This document shows, piece after piece, positions 61,448 through 64,000 of a DNA stretch of 64,000 bases. Position 1 is the stretch's first letter; each line of letters opens with the position of its first letter. Location: NCBI RefSeq assembly GCF_023546765.1, contig NZ_CP097484.1, positions 6,692,001-6,756,000 of the forward strand, read 5' to 3'. This DNA is from Methylobacterium tardum. Its GTDB lineage: Bacteria; Pseudomonadota; Alphaproteobacteria; Rhizobiales; Beijerinckiaceae. Below the pieces are notes generated by a model, which had not been told where the DNA came from, did no database searches, and saw nothing but the letters and a program-made list of their open reading frames with translations. Position numbers and translations under genes: made by a program.

Positions 61448-62697
61448 ATGCGCGTCCTCGCCGAGGGACCGCGAATGGGCGACGAGGGCCGGGGTCTGTC
61501 GGGCTTTCCGACGGAGGTCGGCGTCCTGGCCGGAGCGCGGATCCTGCAGATCATCCCGGAACTGGACGCCGGCGGCGCAGAGCGGACGACCGTCGACGTC
61601 GCGGCTGCCCTGGCGGCCGTCGGCGCGCGCGCCCTGGTCGCGACCGAGGGCGGCCGGCTGATCGGAGAGCTGCAGGCGAAGGGTGGGCACTGGCACCAGT
61701 TCCCGGCGGCGTCGAAGAACCCGATTGGGATGGCCGTGAACGTCCTGCGGCTCATGGCGCTCTGCCGCCGGGAGCGGGTGCAGATCATCCACGCGCGCTC
61801 GCGGGCCCCGGCCTGGGTCGCGCTGGGTGCGGCGCGTCGCCTTGGGCTGCCCTTCGTCACCACCTATCATGGCAGTTATTCCGGCCGAACCGGCGTTAAG
61901 GTGCTGTACAATTCCGTCATGGCCCGTGGCGATGTGGTGATCGCCAATTCGCACTACACGGCGGCGCTGATCAACCAGCTCCACGCCGAGCAGGCCGGCG
62001 ATCGCGTCCGGGTCATCCATCGCGGGACCGATCTGGCCACCTTCAACCCGGTGGCCGTTGGCACGGGTCGCGTCGAGGCCCTGCGCCGCGCCTGGAACGT
62101 GGCACCGCACGAGCGGGTGATCCTTCTGGCGGCCCGGTTGACCGCCTGGAAGGGGCATCGCGTGCTGATCGAGGCGGTGGCGCAGATGCGCGACCGCGGC
62201 GTGCCGGACATCGCTGTCGTGCTCGCCGGCGACCCGCAGGGCCGCGCCGCCTACGAGCGCGAGCTCGACGCGCTGATCGCGGCGCGGAATCTGGGCGGCC
62301 TCGTCCGCAGGGTCGGCCATTGCACCGACATGCCGGCGGCCTACCGGGCTGCCTCGGTGGTTGCCGTCCCATCCGTCGAGCCCGAAGCCTTCGGACGCTC
62401 CGCTGTCGAAGCGCAGGCGCTCGGGGCGCCGGTGGTCGTCTCGGATCTCGGAGCCGTCCCGGAAACGGTTCTGGCCCCGCCGGACGTGCCCGCCGGCCAG
62501 CGCACCGGATGGCGCGTACCCCCGGAGATGCCGCTGCGCTGGCCGCGGCGCTCACGGAAGCCCTGTCGCTCGGCGCAAGCGCCCGTGATGCGCTGGCGCG
62601 GAGGGGCCGCGCGCATGTCGAGGCCAACTTTTCTCTCGAGCGGATGGCTGGCGACACGCTCGCGGTCTACGCGGAGCTGCTCGGGCGCGGCCGGTAA
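61448..62697 (+). pseudogene. Family 4 glycosyltransferase, frameshifted near the C-terminus
   Basis: About 415 residues. The donor and acceptor domains show ILQIIPELDAGGAERTTVDV, VQIIHARSRAPAWVALGAAR, the linker LLAARLTAWKGHRVLIEAVA and EPEAFGRSAVEAQALGAPVV (EX7E motif), all typical GT4. In CCCCC at 62519-62523 one base is missing; the next frame continues GDAAALAAALTEALSLGASA and ANFSLERMAGDTLAVYAEL to a stop at 62695-62697. All catalytic parts are before the shift. Start codon uncertain (61412, 61448 or 61474). Probably acts in envelope polysaccharide synthesis. Confidence 0.8.
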
Positions 62698-63050
62698 GCG
62701 GTGCTTCAGCTTATGCGCGCAGCCGCGAAGCGCAGGCACCGGTAGGTCCGACCGCCGAGCGAAATCTCCGATCTTGGAGAGCGCCTGTTACCGTCACGCC
62801 TTCGCTCTCGGCACTGATCTGAGCGCATGCGGAGGCGAGCGCCTCGAACGTCCGCGCCGCCTTGCCGGCGCTCACCGGTCGTGACGTCACAACCGGTTAT
62901 TATTGCGCGCTGCCATGGTAGGCCGTTGACTCTGGCCGCGCTTCCCCCAACGTAGTATGTCCGGATGAGACCGGAACGGCTGGCGGTCAGGAGATTCTCT
63001 CGGGGGTCGTCTGGTCCGCCGTTTCGTCGTTGCAGCAGGAGACCTAAGCC
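62698..63050. other. Leader region upstream of infC
   Basis: About 350 bases between the glycosyltransferase and infC. A promoter is presumed; no gene is convincing. GC-rich repeats such as GGCGAGCGCCTCG near 62833 may form hairpins. Confidence 0.35.
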
Positions 63051-63593
63051 ATTCGTAGACCGATGAGAGCCATGCCGGCCCCGCAGAAGGACGGGCCGCG
63101 CGCCAACCGCGACATTCGCGGGGTGCGGGAAGTGCAGCTGATCGACGATACCGGGCAGAACCGCGGCGTCGTCCCCTTCTTCGACGCCCTCAATCTGGCT
63201 GAGGAAGTCGGCCTGGATCTTGTGGAGATCGCGCCGAACTCCGTGCCGCCCGTCTGCAAGCTGCTCGATTACGGGCGCTTCCGCTTCAACGAGCAGAAGA
63301 AGCAGAACGAGGCGCGCAAGCGGCAGAAGACGGTCGAGGTCAAGGAGATCAAGCTCCGCCCCGGCATCGACAAGCACGATTACGACACCAAGATGAAGTC
63401 GGTGCACCGCTTCTTCGAGGAGGGCGACAAGGTCAAGGTGACCCTGCGCTTCCGTGGTCGTGAGATGGCTCACCAAGATATCGGTCTGCGCCTCCTGGAG
63501 CGCGTGAAGCACGAGACGGCCGAGATCGCCAAGGTCGAGAGCGAGCCGATGCTCGAAGGCCGGCAGATGATCATGATCCTCGCGCCGCGCTGA
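63051..63593 (+). CDS. infC: Translation initiation factor IF-3, with probable ATT start
   Basis: A 180-residue IF-3. N-terminal domain: [20 protein letters not shown], then [20 protein letters not shown]; linker [14 protein letters not shown]-terminal domain with [20 protein letters not shown] and [17 protein letters not shown]. The first ATG (63063) has no ribosome-binding site near it, but a strong AGGAG at 63037-63041 is spaced nine bases before ATT 63051, which begins an extra I-R-R-P. IF-3 genes are known for autoregulated ATT/ATC starts, and IF-3 of E. coli also has 180 residues. It prevents premature subunit joining and proofs the initiator codon. Confidence 0.93.
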   Translation: MRRPMRAMPAPQKDGPRANRDIRGVREVQLIDDTGQNRGVVPFFDALNLAEEVGLDLVEIAPNSVPPVCKLLDYGRFRFNEQKKQNEARKRQKTVEVKEIKLRPGIDKHDYDTKMKSVHRFFEEGDKVKVTLRFRGREMAHQDIGLRLLERVKHETAEIAKVESEPMLEGRQMIMILAPR

Positions 63594-63622
63594 GCGGCCC
63601 GGATCCAGAGACGCGAGACCCG

Positions 63623-63655
63623 CGCCGCCTCCTCACCGGGGCGGCGTTGTCGTTT
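63623..63655 (+). terminator. Terminator after infC
   Basis: CGCCGCC (63623-63629) pairs with GGCGGCG (63640-63646) and is followed by TTGTCGTTTC. It lies 30 bases after the infC stop and before the next gene. Confidence 0.6.
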
Positions 63656-63696
63656 CAGCGCTTTCGATCGGCGGCGCCGCGGATTATGGGCAGCCT

Positions 63697-64000
63697 ATGG
63701 CCCTCGCTCCCGATGAGATCGAACGCTACGCCCGCCACCTCGTCCTCGCCGAGGTCGGCGGTCCGGGTCAGGCCCGGATCAAGGCTGCCCGGATCTTGGT
63801 CATCGGGGCAGGCGGCCTCGGCGCGCCGCTGATCCAGTACCTCGCCGCCGCCGGGATCGGCACGATCGGCCTCGTCGACGACGACACGGTCTCGCTCTCA
63901 AATCTCCAGCGGCAGGTGATTCACGGCACGCCGGATCTCGGCCGGCCGAAGGTCGAGAGCGCGGCCGACGCGGTGGCGCGGCTCAACCCGCACGTGACCG
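63697..64000 (+). CDS. MoeB/ThiF/HesA-family adenylyltransferase, N-terminal part
   Basis: The window ends in this gene. The visible 101 residues start MALAPDEIERYARHLVLAEV and show the nucleotide-binding loop ILVIGAGGLGAPLIQYLAAA and the DDDTVSLSNLQRQVIH motif, typical of E1-like enzymes that adenylate the C-terminal glycine of MoaD or ThiS. It resembles MoeB more than ThiF. The C-terminal zinc-binding part lies outside the window. Confidence 0.85.
   Translation, partial: MALAPDEIERYARHLVLAEVGGPGQARIKAARILVIGAGGLGAPLIQYLAAAGIGTIGLVDDDTVSLSNLQRQVIHGTPDLGRPKVESAADAVARLNPHVT

Overview
The window looks like part of a high-GC alphaproteobacterial chromosome, most likely Methylobacteriaceae. This is inferred from the codon use, the many HWE and hybrid histidine kinases, the thiC, asnO-like, exbB-exbD-tonB, infC and moeB-like genes, the Hsp20-DUF1150 pair, and small families typical of that group. 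No rRNA, CRISPR array, insertion sequence or integrase was seen.

Left part (1-25 kb): a truncated DUF2252 gene, then a dense sensory block at 2-16.6 kb. It holds a Crp/Fnr regulator, a GAF-PAS-PAS HWE kinase, a PAS hybrid kinase, a second giant hybrid kinase split by a stop codon and a frameshift, a chemoreceptor with a C-terminal PilZ domain in an operon with a small exported protein, and an MHYT-PAS-GGDEF-EAL protein. It is followed by a stress block (DUF3140, DUF892, manganese catalase), two MFS transporters (one frameshifted) and a compact operon of glycosyltransferase, LigD-type 3'-phosphoesterase, acyl-CoA dehydrogenase-like protein and NodS-like methyltransferase.

Middle part (25-38 kb) is accessory DNA. 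It contains an HD phosphohydrolase cut by an in-frame TAG, a KfrA-like plasmid-type DNA-binding protein with a G14 tract and an inverted repeat upstream, three helically phased 15-bp direct repeats, and two opposed operons of small uncharacterised genes (29.4-34.5 kb leftward, 34.9-37.5 kb rightward). The leftward arm is centred on a Lon-like AAA+ ATPase without a protease domain. A divergent tRNA-Phe(GAA)-like gene sits at the junction of the arms. A tRNA-Gly(CCC) at 38.1 kb marks the step to core chromosome. This island is the best candidate here for an undescribed system.

Right part (38-64 kb) is core-like: an N-acetylglutaminylglutamine amidotransferase, a class II glutamine amidotransferase, a FlaG-like protein, thiC under a TPP riboswitch, an HNH protein, an acyltransferase, PilZ, PBP1A, a membrane diguanylate cyclase, an aldo/keto reductase, a membrane class III cyclase, a YaiI-type protein, an orphan BrnA-type antitoxin, exbB-exbD-tonB, Hsp20 with DUF1150, a hydrolase, a GT4 glycosyltransferase, infC (very probably starting at ATT) and the start of a MoeB/ThiF gene.

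At least seven genes carry one-base frameshifts, mostly in GC-rich short repeats, and two carry in-frame TAG codons. Either recent gene decay or uncorrected sequencing errors would explain this, so the broken genes should be read with that caution.
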